In this document: one piece after another, positions 1 to 10,654 of the stretch
Numbering within the stretch: the stretch's first letter is position 1
Layout of the letters: the number at the start of each line of letters is the position of its first letter
Assembly: GCF_021869535.1 (NCBI RefSeq)
Contig: NW_026262734.1
Coordinates: 72,005,839 to 72,069,838 of the forward strand
Length of the DNA: 64,000 nucleotides
Source: Mytilus californianus
Taxonomy: Eukaryota > Mollusca > Bivalvia > Mytilida > Mytilidae
Direction: 5' to 3'
Notes under the pieces: model-generated
Told to the model about the DNA's origin: nothing
What the model saw: only the letters and a program-made list of their open reading frames with translations
The model's database searches: none
Translations under genes and position numbers: made by a program

Positions 1-499
1 ATTTGCTCAATCTATGCATATAAATGAGCAAGAGGCACTTGCAGTGGCTTTGGTAGCCAAGCCATGAGCTAAGTGCTGGCAAAATAGGCGTGCATATATT
101 TTTTGTGATTATGCAGCAACTGTTGCTTGTATTTAGTGTAAATCTAGGATCAAACTTTTGATGTCCTTTTTGAGTGAATTATTTTGACTATCTGCTTGTT
201 ATAATTTTATCTGGTTGCAATTCATTTGCCTTGGAAGCAAAATGTATTAGCTGATGCTGTTTCCCTATTGCATGAATTAAAGTTATGTGAATTTTTTGTG
301 AAGGAATGCTTATCTATGTGCACACCTTGTTCCTCACATGTCCTGTCAATCCTTCTGTTTTACAGACATGACAGAGAACTGGAGAATTTGCTAACTTGGA
401 TAATATCGTGGATACCTTTAGAGGGCAAATTTATGTTATTTGGCCTTTTTAACTTATTTTATTTGAGAGTCGCTGATGAGTCTTTATGTAGACGAAAAG

Positions 500-1375
500 C
501 GCTTCTGGAGTACAAAAGTTTAATCCTGGTATCTATGATGGGTTTATTTGTGTTGAATCCACAAAAAAAAACTTATCAAACAAAGCATTTTGTTCACTGG
601 TAAATATTCCTTTAGTACCTTTGAATAAAGAAAATCTTGCTGGACATTTAGCATATTTGTCACAGAAATTTAAAATATTTAATTCCATCATTAATTACTT
701 GTCGACTATTAGACTTTGGAGTTTGGAGGCAGGTCAAGCATCTCTCCTAGATTCACATTATATTCATACTGTGCTGCAGGGTGTTAGACCTGTGCTAGGT
801 GCAATGGTAAATCGGAAACTGCTTATCACACCAAGGTTGTTGTTGAAATTTTTTCTTCCTTTGATATAAAAAATCCCAATTACATATGTTTCTGGTTGCC
901 TTTTTCCTCCTTTCTCCTCCAAATTTGTCCCCAATTTGTCTTAATTTGACTCAGGAAAGCACTTCAGTCAACAAGATATTGTTCTTAATGCTAGCAATAC
1001 ATCGCTATGCATATGAAAATCAAAGACCGAACAGTTCTCCATTTTCAGGGTGCTAGAACTCCACTTCCCAGGATCCCCAGTTCTTCCCTTATGATGCCCT
1101 TCGCAGGCTCTGCTTTTACTTGTTAAAATGATATCGGCTATCAGTTGCCCATCTCCTGCTCTTTTTTTTTTAAATATTTCTAAGCGCAATACAGTTCCTT
1201 TTACCTTTTCTACCTTTCTGGAGATGAATACATTGTACTGACACCAGGTCATAGTTTTCCCATATGTGGAGCTCAGGGTGGCTGGAAAAGTGATACATAC
1301 AAAGGTTACCTATACTTTTCCTTTTCTCATAAACAGAAGGTAATGAATGTTTTTGCACCAGCCCTGAGTCATTAG
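500..1375 (+). pseudogene. Degenerate tyrosine recombinase (phage-integrase-like) relic
   Basis: Conceptual translation across several frames resembles eukaryotic tyrosine recombinases of mobile elements. The SAM-like core-binding domain is clearest at about 600-869 (NKENLAGHLAYLSQKF, then SIINYLSTIRLWSLEAG). A later segment at about 865-950 reads DIKNPNYICFWLPF in another frame. The C-terminal catalytic segment at about 1240-1375 reads TPGHSFPICGAQGGWKSD followed by TYKGYLYFSFS, which places the nucleophilic tyrosine in the expected GxWxSDxYxxYL context. The HSLRRGG-type motif carrying the second catalytic arginine appears deleted between GHS and QGGW. Frameshifts and in-frame stops mean no functional enzyme. 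The open frame at 226-603 overlaps the 5' part but does not itself match. DIRS-like, Crypton-like and host-domesticated origins cannot be separated. The family call rests on motif recognition without a search. Confidence 0.66.
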
Positions 1376-2200
1376 CATGATTCTGATGCATGGACCTCAT
1401 ATTCTACAGATGGTTTTTCCGAGATTTGGGGTTATTTGGGAGTACCACAGATTTTCAACTTGATTTTGGCTTTGTTTGCATATATGTTTGTAAATATGTG
1501 TATTGTATACATATGAACTGTTGTTCAAGTATTTTTTTATAATGGCATGATCATTGTCATGATGTGATGTGTTGAAATTGTTTTTCTGAAGTCACTTAAG
1601 AACTTCATTACTTTAACAGATGCATACCGATCCAATCACATCTTATGTGTGGTATTTGTATTAGTTTATCAGTGAATTTATCCTCTCTGTGTCATATAAT
1701 CATCAACTATTTTACATGAACAATTGGATTAATCAATAGCATTGATAAATTCCATATTACCATTGGCACTTCCTGTATTTCCACCTTTCAGAGGTACTTG
1801 GAAGTACAGCTGATCAACCCTTGAAAAATGAACAAAACTGTGACAAAATTTATTTATTGGAATGGATATCAGGATAAAAAAAAAAGTGCATTACTTTTTA
1901 CATAACTCAGTGGAAGAATTAAATAAAAATTTTTATACTTAGCAAGAAACTTGAGAGGATTACATAACAACAGTCTCAAAAGTTACAGATTACTTTCGCA
2001 CCAAAGAAAAACATAGAATATGAAATATTCAAATTACTATAGGCAAAGCAAGGGACAATTTAAACCATAGATGCTCTTCACACGAAATAAAAAAATTCAT
2101 CAGTCAACTGTGAATTTACTGATATCAATGGGGAATCTAAATCGCATATCATTCAAAAAATGTTCTTTAAAACTGATGAGAAAAGCTCTAACAAATTACA
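1376..2200. other. No recognised feature
   Basis: AT-rich sequence with short chance open frames. I see no domain motif, tandem array or inverted repeat that I can support. Confidence 0.5.
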
Positions 2201-2458
2201 TTGGAACAATTGTTATCGTCAGCAAAGCCCTACAATTGTCTGACAAACAAGCTAAACAAAATCAAGCACAAAGACGAGAAACTGGAGACCAACACTTTAC
2301 ACAAGAAGAGAATTCAACCAAGATGTTTAGATAAAAGTCCTGTGGAGTCCTGTGAATTTCCCCACCGAGGAAAAATATCCTGCAATTTTTGTACGAGGCT
2401 TAACCACTTCAAAAAGATGTGTAGTTTTAAAAGGAATTTTCAAACTAAAGGATCTTAA
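2201..2458 (+). pseudogene. Possible Gypsy-like gag zinc-knuckle relic
   Basis: An 85-codon open frame ends with a CCHC zinc knuckle, CNFCTRLNHFKKMC (C-x2-C-x4-H-x4-C), preceded by a basic, Lys/Gln-rich stretch. In LTR retrotransposon Gag proteins this knuckle binds RNA. The context, an upstream Cys-x-x-Pro-His followed by Lys-x-x-Cys-Asn-x-Cys and a basic tail, resembles mollusc Ty3/Gypsy polyproteins. No protease, reverse transcriptase or integrase motif follows, and no LTR pair was found, so it is at best a fragment. A chance CCHC match in Lys-rich noise is possible. Confidence 0.4.
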
Positions 2459-3143
2459 AATACACAATCCAAAGAATGCCCTTACTAATATCCTGTTTCA
2501 TTCTTTTCACTAAAGATGAAGACAAGAAGACAGAAAGCCAATATTCTTAACGAAGAGGACAATAAGGGTGACTAATGACTACTGTTAAAGAGTTTTGTCG
2601 TCGTCATAAATTTCAAGTAGAAAATTATTGTTTATTCACTTCTAATTTACTAAGAGTATACTAAGATGATCTTAAGTTGATCATCGATGTCTGAGATACC
2701 CAGTTGAATGATGATGAAAACTAAGAGAGCATTACAAGAAGGATAAGAGTACCCCTAAAGGTTGCATGTGCGACTGGAATTTTAAGGGTTGTCAACTATT
2801 GTAACTAATATCCCTTTTGGATACACTCTTAGATTATCTTAAGCACTAAGATTGATTGCTCCGTGATTGCTTTAAATCTAGTGAAATACATGTATACACA
2901 TAAAAAGAATAAGATTAATCATTTTACTGCTGAAAATATGTTTACAAATTGTTTATTTTTCCCAAGATAATATGAAGCGTTCAATGTCAGTTTTCTCTGA
3001 ACTCTTACAAAATTCAAATGGTGTTAAAGTTGAAATGCATCCCCTTTCTCCTGGAATGCAAAAAAAGGCAAAATAAGAAATTGAGTCAACATTGTCAATA
3101 ACATGATACTGTCTATTTTTCTTAACTAAAGTTAAATTTACAA
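2459..3143. other. No recognised feature
   Basis: AT-rich sequence between the zinc-knuckle relic and the 3' end of the minus-strand recombinase-domain pseudogene. Nothing supportable seen on either strand. Confidence 0.45.
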
Positions 3144-3646
3144 TTAGAAAAACTGACAGCTACTCGTGCATATTTGTGCATCATTCAAACAGCGTTTCTT
3201 TACACTTTTCATTTTGAATTCAAAAATATCATCTGTATAGAATTCATCCCCTTCTACAGTATTGGCAACCATTGCGTTTTCATCTTTGTTCAAAAGAATA
3301 CGTGAACTCAAGATTTTTGAAGCATTCTTTTGAATGTCCCTATTGCTCCTTCTGTAAGTTATTACTAATGCAGGTGACCAGTAATTGCCACAATTTCTTG
3401 TCCATCAATACCTGCCTTGTGTAAGGCTGTTGCACAAGTGCATTTTCCCAATGATTCATGTAGTTCCCCATAAGTCACCTTTTTGACATATCTTGTGAAT
3501 TAGCCTGTTTAATTTATTTACTCCAAGTGCTCATTTTCCATCACAAGAATGATGTATCCCATCCATATTGAGCAGTTTTCAGTAAAATGTTCCTGAGCCT
3601 ACAGCTTTCAAGTACTCTTCAAAGTAGCCACTTATGCATCTTTTGC
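3144..3646 (-). pseudogene. DUF3504 relic, 3' coding block
   Basis: Homology restarts right after a splice-acceptor-like TATAG with KRCISGYFEEY, which fits the continuation of the block ending at 8634 with a loss of roughly ten residues. The recombinase-fold helix ALHKAGIDGQEIV and the GH pair are kept. The HSxR catalytic arginine is changed (ESLGKC). After GH a short insertion brings stops, and the reading then resumes in a new frame as RSNRDIQKNASKILSSR and runs to a stop at 3144. Confidence 0.6.
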
Positions 3647-4019
3647 CTATAAATTAAAACAGAAATTGAAAAATTTGAAAAATAGTCTGAAGAGTTTATT
3701 TTTCTCTTTCTTCATTCAAACAAAAATCATTATAGTTGTATTCAGCTGTGTAATTTTGTATATGATGTGCTCTCTCTTTATCAGAGAATAGTTAAGAGTT
3801 GAGAATTGTCAAGTAAGATAAATTTTTTATTTATATTTTTATTCTAATGATTTATTGATTGATAGTTTTGAACACCAGCTAGCGTAAACAATAAACTGCT
3901 AGGCATACTCATTTGACTGGGTTTTTTTTTTTCTTAACACAAACGTGTATATAAATTTAAAAAAAGAAATAAAATAAAACAAAATAAAATAAAAATTACT
4001 TGAATAATGACATTGATAT

Positions 4020-4440
4020 TTTTGGAAAAAAAATGAAAATTTAGCAATTTTTCCATTTGTAAAGGGGCATAACTCTAGAACAGTAAAAGTGACGCCCCTA
4101 AATTTCAAACTTGATCTGTGTATTGTGATAATAAGCATTGTGTATAAGTTTCATAACATTTGGATGAGGCAAACTTAAGTTAGAGAACAGAAATGAAAAA
4201 TTTTGCAATTTTTCCATTTATAAAGGGGCATAACTCTAGAACGGTTAAAGTGACGCCACCAAAATTCAAACTTGATCTGTGTTTTGTGGTAATAAACATT
4301 GTTTATAAGTTTGATAACATTTGGTTGAGGCAAACTTAAGTTAGAGAACGGAAATCAATTTTGGGACGTTCGGACGGACGTACGTACATATGGACAGACA
4401 AGGGTAAAACTTAATGCCCCCTAATGCGGGGGCATAAAAA
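4020..4440 (+). mobile_element. Non-autonomous tandem-repeat element, GGGGCATAACTC family
   Basis: Two diverged tandem units of about 180 bp share AAAGGGGCATAACTCTAGAA. They are followed by a GACGGACG-rich stretch and a terminal stem-loop (TGCCCCCTAATGCGGGGGCA) followed by an A-run. This is the common architecture of small mollusc elements described in the findings. It lies in the apparent intron of the DUF3504 relic. The 5' end is not clear. Confidence 0.6.
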
Positions 4441-4836
4441 TAGTGACATTGTCAAGTCCTGTAATTTTGTATATTAAAGGCTATATCCTAAAATATTTTA
4501 TACTCAGAGTGACAATGTTTTAGCACATCCCTGAAAAAAACAATAACATTAAATTTCTGATAAACATGCCTCCCACTAGTACTTTTGTGTACATCAAAAG
4601 AAAGTAGACATGTTCAACATGACTCATTTGATATTTAAATAAAATCAAGGCTTCAAAAATTGAAATTAGTAATGTTATGGAAAGCTTATGCTCTTGCATT
4701 TCGGCTTTTTATTTGAAAATGCCATTTCTATTTAAATAAAATTAAATTAAAAACAGTTTCTTTTCAGAATGAGATTTAACTTTATAAAAGAATATGAAAC
4801 AGGTACATGGGCAGTATAATTTATTAAAATAACAAT

Positions 4837-7230
4837 TAGGTCTTTCCACTTTTCCATGGAATGACCTATTGATTTTGTTCTGATTATTAGGTCTTTCCAC
4901 TTTTCTTTATGAGAGTTATCTCCCTGAACACTGTTTTCTTGTGTTTGCTACTCCTTCGTAACCGTAAAAGATTACGACAAAATCATTTAACTGCTTTGCT
5001 CGTTATATCCTCAGTATCTTAAGAATTATTTTGACTGAAGAGATTTGGAGATTCCATATGAGAGTTATTTCCCTTTATGTATTGGACATAAGTGAAATGT
5101 AATAGTAACTCATAAACTATTAGTTTACTGATAGAGACCTAGGGTCTATTGATTTGAGGTCCTGGGTCCACCAAAAAGAAAATGAGGTCAAGGTTATGTT
5201 TTAATTTTTTGCATTTGCTTGTGCATGCTACGCCTATGAAACTGTAATATATATATCGACAAAAGATTTTCACTAAATAGTAAGTTTCGATTTGTCGTAA
5301 CAGGAAATTTTTTCTTCGAAGCGGTACAGTAACATTTTCTTGAAGTTTTCTCCCCTGGTATGTTAAAAATAAGATGTGTGGTAATATAACTTATTAAAAA
5401 CACATAGTAGAGACCTAAGGTCTTTTGATATGATGTCCTTGCTTGATGACCTTGAAATTGAGGTCAAGGTCAAAGGTAAATTTGACTTTCTAGATTTTGA
5501 CATTTACTATAACTTCATATGGATACATGATAAAGTCATAGGGTCCTTTGCATTTGTTAGGAATAACTAGAGGCTCGAAAGAGCCTGTGTTGCTCACCTT
5601 GGTCTATGTGCATATTAAACAAAGGACACAGATGGATTCATGACAAAATTGTGTTTTGGTAATGGTGATGTGTTTGTAGATCTTACTTTACTAAACATTC
5701 TTGCTGCTTACAATTATCTCTATCTATAATGAACTTGGCCCAGTAGTTACAGTGGAAAATATTTTGTAAAAATTTACAAAAATTTACAAAATTTATGAAA
5801 ATTGTAAAAAAATTGACTATAAAGGGCAATAACTCCTTAAGGGATCAATTGACAATTTTGGTCATGTTGACTTATTTGTAGATCTTACTTTGCTGTACAT
5901 TATTGCTGTTTACAGTTTATCTCTATCTATAATAATATTCAAGATAATAACCAAAAGCTGCAAAATTTTCTTAAAATTACCAATTCAGGGGCAGCAACCC
6001 AACAACGTGTTGCCTGATTGGTCTGAAAATTTCAGGGCAGATAGATCTTGACCTAATGAACAATTTTATCCTGTCAGATTTGCTCTAAATGCTTTGGTTT
6101 CAGAGATATGAGCCAAACACTGCATTTTACCCTATGTACTATTTTTTATCCATGTCGGCCATCTTGGTTCGCGGGCGGGGTCATCGGACACATTTTTTAA
6201 ACTATATACCCTAATGATGATTGTGGACAAGTTTGGTTAAATTTGTCTTAGTAGTTTCAGAGGAGAAGATTTTTGTAAAAGATTACAAAAATTTACGAAA
6301 AATGGTTAAAAATTGACTATAAAGGGCAATAACTCCTTAAGGGGTCAACTGACCATTTTGGTCATATAGACTTATTTGTAGATCTTACTTTGCTGAACAT
6401 TATTGCTGTTTACAGTTTATCTCTAACTATTATAATATTCAAGATAATAACCAAAAACTGCAAAATTTCCTTAAAATTACCAATTCAGGGGCAGCAACCC
6501 AACAACGGGTTGTCAGATTCATCTGAAAATTTCAGGGCAGATAGATCTTGACCTGACTAACAATTTTACACCATGTCAGATTTGCTCTAAATGCTTTGGT
6601 TTCAGAGATATAAGCCAAAATCTACATTTTACCCCTATGTTCTATTTTTAGCCATGGCGGCCATCTTAGTTGGTTGGCGGGATCACCGGACACATTTTTT
6701 AAACTAGATACCCCAATGATGATTGTGGCTAAGTTTGGTTTGATTTGGCCCAGTAGTTTCAGAGGAGAAGATTTTTGTAAAAGTTTACGGACGACGGACG
6801 CAGGACGACGGACGACGGACGCAAAGTGATGAGAAAAGCTCACTTGACCTTTCAGGTCAGGTGAGCTAAAAATGACCTAGAATAAGTCAACCAGAAGTGA
6901 CCTTAAGTAAACCGGAAGAAGCCATTTTTTGCATCAATTCAATGTAAAAATATCTAGAACCACTTATTTTTGGAATCAGTGTCAAGTGAACTAAAGTGAA
7001 CTTTCATATAATACTGGAAGTGAAAGTTTTCAAACTGGAAGAAGCAAATTATCTCCCTTATTTTAAGCAAAAGTGTATAGAAACCAAAATTTTTGAAATC
7101 AGCTTTAGATACGCTATCGTCTGACACCAGAAGGGATATTTTAAACCGGCTCTTAATATTTTCATATCAAAATATGTGCATTTGGGGTTGAAAGACCTTC
7201 AATTGTTCTCTGAACAACTGGTTTTTAGTT
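4837..7230 (+). mobile_element. Tandem-repeat element with AGGTCTTTCCAC head, host of a nested element
   Basis: It starts with a small inverted repeat (AGGTCTTTCCAC and GGAATGACCT). It contains units with the phrase GAGACCTAGGGTCTTTTGAT near 5138, 5409 and beyond, and ends near 7230 with GAAAGACCTTCAATTGTTC, so the 5' motif returns inverted at the 3' end. It is split at 5566-6868 by another element. A related copy follows directly at 7231-8590. Confidence 0.5.
5566..6868 (+). mobile_element. Non-autonomous element, GAGGCTC...GAGCC head and AGCTCAC...GTGAGCT tail
   Basis: The 5' end carries the hairpin GAGGCTCGAAAGAGCC followed by TGTGTTGCTCACCTTGG. The body has two units of about 500 bp, each with AAAGGGCAATAACTCCTTAA. 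The 3' end has a GACGGACGACGG stretch and a stem-loop (GCTCACTTGACCTTTC pairing with GGTCAGGTGAGC), then AAAAA. The motif GCTCACCTTGG near the 5' end returns in the left arm of the 3' stem. Other copies: 21618, 25402-28570, 30545 and 49128. Confidence 0.72.
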
Positions 7231-8590
7231 TTAATTTTTTTTTCTTCCGCCTAATTTTTTTCTTTCTCTGTTTGATTGTTTCGCAAGATGTCACTTAGAT
7301 CATGTAGATATTTGGTATATGATATCAAACAGTTTATACGCTTTGGAAACTGACACTGCTAAACCGAATACTTTTCCTTGTAAGAGTTATCTCCCGAACA
7401 GTGTTTTTCTTGTTATTTCTAATACTTCACAACTGCAGAAGAAAACGACAAATTTATTTTTTCCAAATTGCTCGTTATATCCTCAGGATGTTTTGTTTAA
7501 TTTTGACCGAAGCTATTTAGAGATTCCATATGAAAGTTATTTCCCCCTACTGTATTTGATATAAGTGAAATGCATTTGTAACTGGCAAACCATGAGTGAT
7601 AGAGACCTAGGGTCTTTTGATTTGAGGCCCAGGGTCCACCAAAAAGAAAATGAGGTCAAGGTGAAAGGTCAAGGTCATGTTCTGAATTTTTATTTTGGCT
7701 TATTATAGCTTCTCCTCAGAAAGCGTATAAGATATCGATAATATATTTTTACTGAATTGTTAATTGCAACATGTCGTTAAACTTAAATTTTGGTTGAAAT
7801 GGTACGTTGCTTTTAATAGGAGTTTTCTCCCCTCTTATATTTAAAATTAGCTTCATTGTCACATAACTCATTAACCATATATAGCTGAGACCTAGGGACT
7901 TTTGATTTGAAGTCCTTGCTCTATGACCTTAAGATTGAGGTCAAGGTCAAAGTTTAATTTGAAGTTCTAGATTTTGTTGAAACTTCTCATTAGGACCTGA
8001 TAAAGTCAAAGGGCTTTTGCATTGGGTTGCTGACATGTGACCTTGAAGAAGGTCAATGAAGTAAGCCATTTTTGCTTTTTTTTCATGGAAAAGTAACCAG
8101 AAACCATTAATTTTTTTAATCAACATACAAAAACGGATCATTTGAGACCAGAAGTGACCTTTTAAAAACCGGAAGTAGCTTACTATCTCCCTTATTTCAG
8201 ACATGAGTATTTAGAAACAATGTATTTTTTGGAATCAGTGTGAATAAAGCTAACCTAAGAGACAGGAAGTGACATTTTCCAAACTGGAAGTTGCAAATTA
8301 TCTCCCTAATTTCATGCAAAAGTATATAGAAACCATACATTTTTGGAATCAGTGTGAATAAAGCTATCATATATGACTGGAAGTGACATTTTATATACCG
8401 GAAGTAGTAAATTATCTCCCTTATTTCAAACAAAAGTATATAGAGACCATATATTTTTTTAACCAGTATGATGAAATCTATGATTGGATGCGAATAGTTA
8501 CTTTCAGTAAACCGCAGGAAGCTTCTTATCAATTATTTAGAAATTTGATGTGGAAAGACTTTCAATTGTTCTCTGAACATTAGGTTTTTA
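7231..8590 (+). repeat. Second, diverged copy of the AGGTCTTTCCAC-family element
   Basis: It repeats the order of the 4.8-7.2 kb element without the nested insertion: CTCGTTATATCCTCAG, GAGACCTAGGGTCTTTTGAT, then units of about 125 bp with AACCGGAAGTAG and ATTATCTCCCTTATTTCA, and the same end GGAAAGACTTTCAATTGTTC. The units keep short frames open on both strands; I do not regard these as genes. Confidence 0.5.
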
Positions 8591-8633
8591 ATTAGTATTT
8601 GAATTGGTTGTTATATGTAAATTAAACACTTAC

Positions 8634-9245
8634 CGCCTGTAAGTAGTGCTTTAATTTGTATCTTTATTCGCCAATTGCTTGTATCCAAGTCCACTTTTAA
8701 ATGTCTTGTTATTTCTCCCTATGAATCTCAGAAACTTTCCTATAAATTCACAATCAAGATTTTTCTGTGCTCGTTGCAGCCTGGTAATCCAAATAACTTT
8801 CAGTTATAAAAGAAAACAGTGTATTGTAGAGTTGTGGCACTACTATTTCCAAAAACACCATTAACTCACAAGTGTTCTTCATCCTTGTCTGACATTGGAT
8901 CAGCTCTGCATGTTTTCGTTCCTAGTCCCTTGGACAACCCAAAAAATGTTTGTTGATAATAACATTCATGTCTGAGGTGTCTGAGTAAACAAATGATATA
9001 ATATAGAGTTTTGGGAGGGTAATCACCTCCCTTCTCTTTCTAGCTTCCATAATAAAGCGCTGAAGCCAGATATTCATACTCTCAGTGTCCATGAGATGCA
9101 AACCATGAACTTTGTCATCATGTGTAGTTTTTGCTAATCATGACATCTACTCATTAAATACTGCAACTTACCACTTCGTGCTTTTTTAGGTGTAAGCATT
9201 TATTTGAGCGAAATTGAGTTCTATTTCCTTCTCGGAAACTGGAGG
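8634..9245 (-). pseudogene. DUF3504 relic, 5' coding block
   Basis: This block carries most of the recognisable domain, from VSEKEIELNF to GLGYKQLANKDTN, across at least two frames. Codons expected to be Trp or sense read TAA or TAG near 9160-9190, and TGA follows EEHL at 8866. It ends at CAGGCG followed by GTAAGT, a strong splice-donor match, exactly where the homology stops. Confidence 0.62.
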
Positions 9246-9490
9246 AACTAAACAACTGTATTACTCAAACTTAGGTTTTTTTCTAATTTGGGCTGATTGT
9301 CAACATTCAACCAATGCTAAAGGTTTTCCTCGAGGATAAATCCTAGCTCAATCCAGCAAAATGTCAAAACCAGTTTCAAAAATATCATGTGCTACGTAAT
9401 CTTCGTTAAAAGGAGCCATAAAAACACCAGGACTGTTTCCTGTTTGACAAAATGAAACATCTTCCATGTACTCTTCTTCAATTTCTGCCA

Positions 9491-10090
9491 CGCTTGTGAC
9501 AAGCTAATGTCATCAATCTCTAAAATGACCATGTTAAATCCGTCTTTCATGACTTAACCTACAGAATTATCATAGCGATAAATCATATTTTAAAGATTGT
9601 GCAGTTTTTTCCCTATAATCATTCTATCAAAAGTTGTATTTCATTTGCCAGTGACCTTTGATAGATGTCATCGCCCATTAATTTTACAAACCATATATAG
9701 CCATCCCTTACTCATTAATATATTTTATGCACTCACATGTCCTGCAAAATTCTTCCAGCATCTAGTATGTGTGAAGCCAAAAAACAGACAACCAATCAAT
9801 GTAGGTCTGCCATTTTAACATAATTCAGGAAAATTCTATCTTTTTCAGTTTTTGACTTTACATTTACCCTAGCAAAGGCATATTTATCTGTTCCTTAAAG
9901 TACCATGTGAAGTAATTACTTTAAAAACAAGCCCCAATTAAATACCCTCATCATTAAAAAATTGACCGATGGTTTATTAGTTTGGTGATGTCTTAGGGTT
10001 AGATAAGAGTCAATTACCAATCCACTATTGTGTAATGCCTAATCACTTGATATAACTTATCAATGTATTTTATAGGAGTAACACAACGGG
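9491..10090. other. No recognised feature
   Basis: AT-rich DNA upstream of the DUF3504 relic. A 73-codon frame at 9597-9818 shows no motif I recognise. Confidence 0.45.
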
Positions 10091-10092
10091 TG

Positions 10093-10375
10093 TTGCATGT
10101 GGAGCAGGATCTGTGCTTACCCTTCCGGAACACATGAGATCATCCCCAGTTTTTGGTAGGATTCGTGTTGCTCAGTCTTTAGTTTGTTAATTGTCTTTTG
10201 GTCTTTTTGCGCCATGGGGTTGTCAGTTTGTTTTCGACTTATGAGTTTGAATGTCCCTTTGGTATCTTTTGCCTCTCTTTTATTAGTTGTCTGACAGCTG
10301 AGATTAACATGTCCACCCAACAGGTATACTCTTTTGTAATGTACAAAGATCAATCTTTTTGAAGTTGTTTCTCTT
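10093..10375 (-). repeat. Interspersed repeat common in mussel DNA
   Basis: The stretch containing GATCATCCCCAGTTTTTGG and TTGTCAGTTTGTTTTCGA matches a repeat I recall as abundant in Mytilus genomes. The match is from memory, so the family is unnamed here. Strand is arbitrary. Confidence 0.5.
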
Positions 10376-10654
10376 ATTTCACTCATTTGTATCTAAATGA
10401 TTTTAGCAAAAATTATTTAATATATCAAAGAAAATGGTTAGATAATAAAATCAAAAAGGTTTTTGAGGGAAAATTAATTTAAAAAAAAAACCTGTTGTTA
10501 ACCAAGTAACAAGTGTGCACATGTGCATAGGTGTAAAATGTAATTATATGTACAAGCATTTTGTCGATGTTAAGTCAACATCCTGTATAAAAAAAAAGTG
10601 CTTTGCAAAAACAAAAGTATAGTTTCTTATCCGTGTGTTATTGCATTCATGACA

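Larger units (their letters stand above)
3144..9490 (-). pseudogene. DUF3504 (ZMYM/QRICH1-type, Crypton-derived) gene relic with a large intron
   Basis: On the minus strand the translation follows the order of the DUF3504 domain, a catalytically dead tyrosine-recombinase fold found in ZMYM2-like and QRICH1-like proteins and in Cryptons. From 9245 down to 8634 I read VSEKEIELNF, KVHGLHLMDTESMNIWLQRF, DYPPKTLYYIICLLRHLR, KGLGTKTCRADPMSDKDEE, TVFFYN and KLFGLPGCNEHR. From 3646 down to 3144 I read KRCISGYFEEYLKAVGSG, LGVNKLNRLIHKICQKG, ALHKAGIDGQEIVAITGH and RSNRDIQKNASKIL. A GTAAGT donor follows base 8634 and a TATAG acceptor precedes base 3646, giving a 4987-bp intron filled with repeats. An acidic frame at about 9360-9490 (EEEYMEDVSFCQTGN) may be an upstream exon. 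In-frame stops, several at positions where Trp would fit, frameshifts and a roughly 22-bp insertion after GH mark it as dead. Confidence 0.68.

Noticed and set aside
226-603. 125-codon frame as an independent gene
   Set aside because: It overlaps the 5' part of the recombinase relic in a different frame. The recombinase-like reading (STKKNLSNKAFC ... NIPLVPL) runs through its 3' end, and its own protein shows no family resemblance.
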